8,053 nucleotides of DNA from an uncultured Parafilimonas sp. Lineage in GTDB: Bacteria > Bacteroidota > Bacteroidia > Chitinophagales > Chitinophagaceae. Within the stretch, counting starts at the first letter, position 1; every line of letters starts with the position of its first letter. Where the stretch lies: contig CALAGJ010000078.1 in the NCBI GenBank assembly GCA_937892395.1, positions 1 to 8,053 of the forward strand, read 5' to 3'. The notes beneath the pieces were generated by a model. It did not search any database and was not told the DNA's origin. It was given only the letters and a program-made list of their open reading frames with translations. Below are positions 6,057 to 8,053 of the stretch, piece after piece. The position numbers and the translations under genes were made by a program.

Positions 6057-8053
6057 ATGAAACTGGAACAAGCACATATCGACCAAATCAGAACTGCCTT
6101 TGAAAAAATGCAGTCCAGGGAAGATTTGCTTCATGTATTGAATGAAGCGAAACCACTGGTCTATGGAGATAAGGCTGTTCCATTTGATTTAAAACAGCTC
6201 ACCTGGTTTGCCAACCCAAAACTTGGAAGAAAGCGGTATGCTGAATTTAAAATAAAGAAAAAATCAGGAGCTGAACGCTGCATACATGCACCTGTAAAGG
6301 GTCTAAAATCCCTGCAAAAAACGCTGAGTTTTGTATTGCAATGCGTTTACGAACCGCACAATGCCGCTATGGGCTTTGTGAGAGATAGGTCAATAGTAGA
6401 TAATGCCAAATTGCATGTTGGCAGTAAGTATGTTTACAACATCGACCTAAAGGATTTCTTCCCTTCGGTTGATCAGGCAAGAGTTTGGAAATGCTTCCAG
6501 CTTAAACCATTTAATCTAAATAAGGCATCTTCTGTTGAGCCACAATATATAAAGTGGGAGGATTTCAAAAAGGAACATTTGAAAACCGATGAACCCGTTA
6601 CTTTCTTAAAGGGCAAGGGAAGGATGTTTACCAATACACCATATGGAACCCTTTATGTGGCCAATAATTTCGACAAGGAAAAGGATAAGTACATCTTACT
6701 TGGCAGCAGTTCATTAAAAACCAAAGCTGGTAAATCGCTGGAAGGCACACTCTGGCTGGTGAATAAAATACCGGATACAAGCCGGTTAGACATTGCCAAT
6801 ATCATTGCATCGTTGTGTTGTACTGAAATGGAAGTAGAACGCAAAAACGAAACAGGCGAATGGGAAAAAGTAAAACGCAATGTATTGCCACAGGGTGCTC
6901 CTACCTCACCGGTAATAACAAATATAGTTTGCCAACGACTGGATTATTTATTATCAGGTGTAGCAAAACGTTTTGGCCTAAAATACAGCCGTTATGCCGA
7001 TGACATCACTTTTAGTTCTATGCACAACGTGTATCAGCCCCAGAGTGAGTTTTTAAAAGAATTACACAGGATAATTGCTGAGCAAAACTTTCACATTAAA
7101 GAAAGCAAAACCCGTTTGCAAAAAGATGGTTACCGTAAAGAAGTAACCGGCCTGTTGGTGAATGATAAAGTCAATGTGCAGCAGCGATACATCAAGCAAT
7201 TGCGTATGTGGCTTTATTACTGGGAAAGGTATGGTTACGAAAGAGCCTCAGGATTCTTTTTACAGCAATACATTGCCGACAAAGGCCATGTAAAGAATGG
7301 CAAGCCAGATATGGCAAATGTTATTTCCGGCAAACTGGATTACCTGAAAATGGTGAAGGGAGCGGATAATGAATTGTATCAGAAACTCAAAACCAGATTT
7401 GAAAAGCTTACAGGGAAAGTTGCATCTGTATCAAAAAACCTAATTGAAATTGAGGAGGCCGAAATAAGTAATACACCTTTGATGAAGCTATTGCTTGGCC
7501 TTACTGAACAACCTATGGTTGTTTCAGAGGAGAAAATTATTGATGTTCCTACTAAGGTTAAATCTGAAGAAAAACCAATACCTGTGTTTCATAAACCTAA
7601 AGAGTTGGTTGCACTTTTGAAAAATTTCTCTGTAAATGATAGTGCTTTAAAATACACAACACATAGTTGGGATGCTGGCCGAGATGCTAACATGTTTAAA
7701 GATTTATCTGAATTTCTATCAATTGCCAAATCTCAGTATAGCGAGTTTAGTTATGCCTTAAAGGGGCTTAGTGAAAACCTAAATGGAAAGATTTATAACT
7801 TTTTATTCAATAAGGAGATAGCCAAATCCGGATGGGGTGATATAAATCCAAAGAAACGTATTTACTTCGGATGGAGTTCGCCTGAATTACTTGAAGCTTG
7901 TAAAAATGATATTTCATTAAACCCTGAAGATTTCATTCTGCCGGAGAAGTTTCAGATTCAGCGGTCTGGGAAAACACTACAAAAGTTTAAACACATAATA
8001 GATGTGTTTAAGAATGAGATTGAAGTTAGAGATGAAAATTCCGCTTTGCTAAA
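6057..8053 (+). CDS. Retron reverse transcriptase with long unknown C-terminal extension (3' end cut)
   Basis: RNA-directed DNA polymerase that copies the msd RNA into msDNA. ATG 6057 opens a frame that stays open for 665 codons to the window end with no stop or frameshift. Retron marks are clear: NAKLH (116-120, the NAxxH motif), catalytic D130 in YNIDLKDFFPS, LPQGAPTSP (277-285), YADD (313-316, D315/D316) and VTG (363-365) followed by LLVNDKVNV. Two features are unusual. About 149 residues separate D130 from Q279, roughly 90 more than in compact retron RTs, so an insertion lies at about 165-265. After the thumb region (to about 450) and a charged linker (about 462-520) comes an unrecognised region of at least 145 residues with HSWDAGRD (536-543), IYFGWSSPELLEAC (602-615) and FKNEIEVRDEN (651-661). 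It could be a fused effector or an msDNA-binding domain. The msr-msd RNA lies just upstream, and the divergent WYL gene probably controls both. RT call firm; C-terminal role unknown. Confidence 0.93.
   Translation, partial: MKLEQAHIDQIRTAFEKMQSREDLLHVLNEAKPLVYGDKAVPFDLKQLTWFANPKLGRKRYAEFKIKKKSGAERCIHAPVKGLKSLQKTLSFVLQCVYEPHNAAMGFVRDRSIVDNAKLHVGSKYVYNIDLKDFFPSVDQARVWKCFQLKPFNLNKASSVEPQYIKWEDFKKEHLKTDEPVTFLKGKGRMFTNTPYGTLYVANNFDKEKDKYILLGSSSLKTKAGKSLEGTLWLVNKIPDTSRLDIANIIASLCCTEMEVERKNETGEWEKVKRNVLPQGAPTSPVITNIVCQRLDYLLSGVAKRFGLKYSRYADDITFSSMHNVYQPQSEFLKELHRIIAEQNFHIKESKTRLQKDGYRKEVTGLLVNDKVNVQQRYIKQLRMWLYYWERYGYERASGFFLQQYIADKGHVKNGKPDMANVISGKLDYLKMVKGADNELYQKLKTRFEKLTGKVASVSKNLIEIEEAEISNTPLMKLLLGLTEQPMVVSEEKIIDVPTKVKSEEKPIPVFHKPKELVALLKNFSVNDSALKYTTHSWDAGRDANMFKDLSEFLSIAKSQYSEFSYALKGLSENLNGKIYNFLFNKEIAKSGWGDINPKKRIYFGWSSPELLEACKNDISLNPEDFILPEKFQIQRSGKTLQKFKHIIDVFKNEIEVRDENSALL

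Noticed and set aside
6653..6880. 75-codon minus-strand frame inside the RT
   Set aside because: It is antisense to the RT insertion, with no signals of its own.
6057..8053. Group II intron or diversity-generating RT
   Set aside because: The NAxxH and VTG motifs, the upstream a1/a2 RNA and the lack of a maturase-like region right after the thumb point to a retron; no template/variable repeat pair was seen.

Overview
The window looks like part of a defence island from a Bacteroidota bacterium. This is inferred from start codons that mostly lack a Shine-Dalgarno sequence, from -7-like boxes of the TAnnTTTG type, and from the general look of the proteins. No taxonomic search was possible. No RNA polymerase, ribosomal or metabolic genes are present. 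Every recognised gene belongs to a family tied to defence against phage or plasmids, or to its regulation.

Left part (1-4586, plus strand). A prokaryotic Argonaute (MID and PIWI halves; its 5' end lies outside the window) is followed 17 bases later by mcrB, and mcrC then overlaps mcrB by 8 bases. The three genes read as one transcription unit. The Argonaute has glycine where active PIWI domains carry the first catalytic aspartate, so it probably binds nucleic acid without cutting. McrB is a complete GTPase-type AAA+ motor with an EVE/PUA-like N-terminal domain and a large insertion between Walker A and Walker B. McrC is a complete PD-(D/E)XK nuclease partner.

Right part (4643-8053). A WYL-domain regulator (minus strand) is divergent from a reverse transcriptase gene (plus strand, running off the window end). 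The RT carries both retron hallmarks, an NAxxH motif before the catalytic block and a VTG motif after YADD. The roughly 250 bases just upstream form a retron-like msr-msd RNA: a long a1/a2 inverted repeat (5807-5826 with 6025-6043) encloses three strong hairpins and an A/T-rich segment. The RT has an unusually long insertion before its LPQGAPTSP motif. It also has a C-terminal extension of more than 200 residues that I do not recognise; this could be a fused effector. No separate effector gene is visible between the WYL gene and the RT.

Two copies of a 17-base element (TGTGCAGYTACACTGCA) sit between the WYL and RT genes. One lies in the WYL leader and the other at the presumed retron RNA promoter. 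The second is a perfect 7-5-7 inverted repeat. This is the layout expected if the WYL protein represses itself and the retron. The most notable system in the window is therefore a WYL-controlled retron with an uncharacterised RT-fused C-terminal domain, next to an Argonaute-McrBC gene set.
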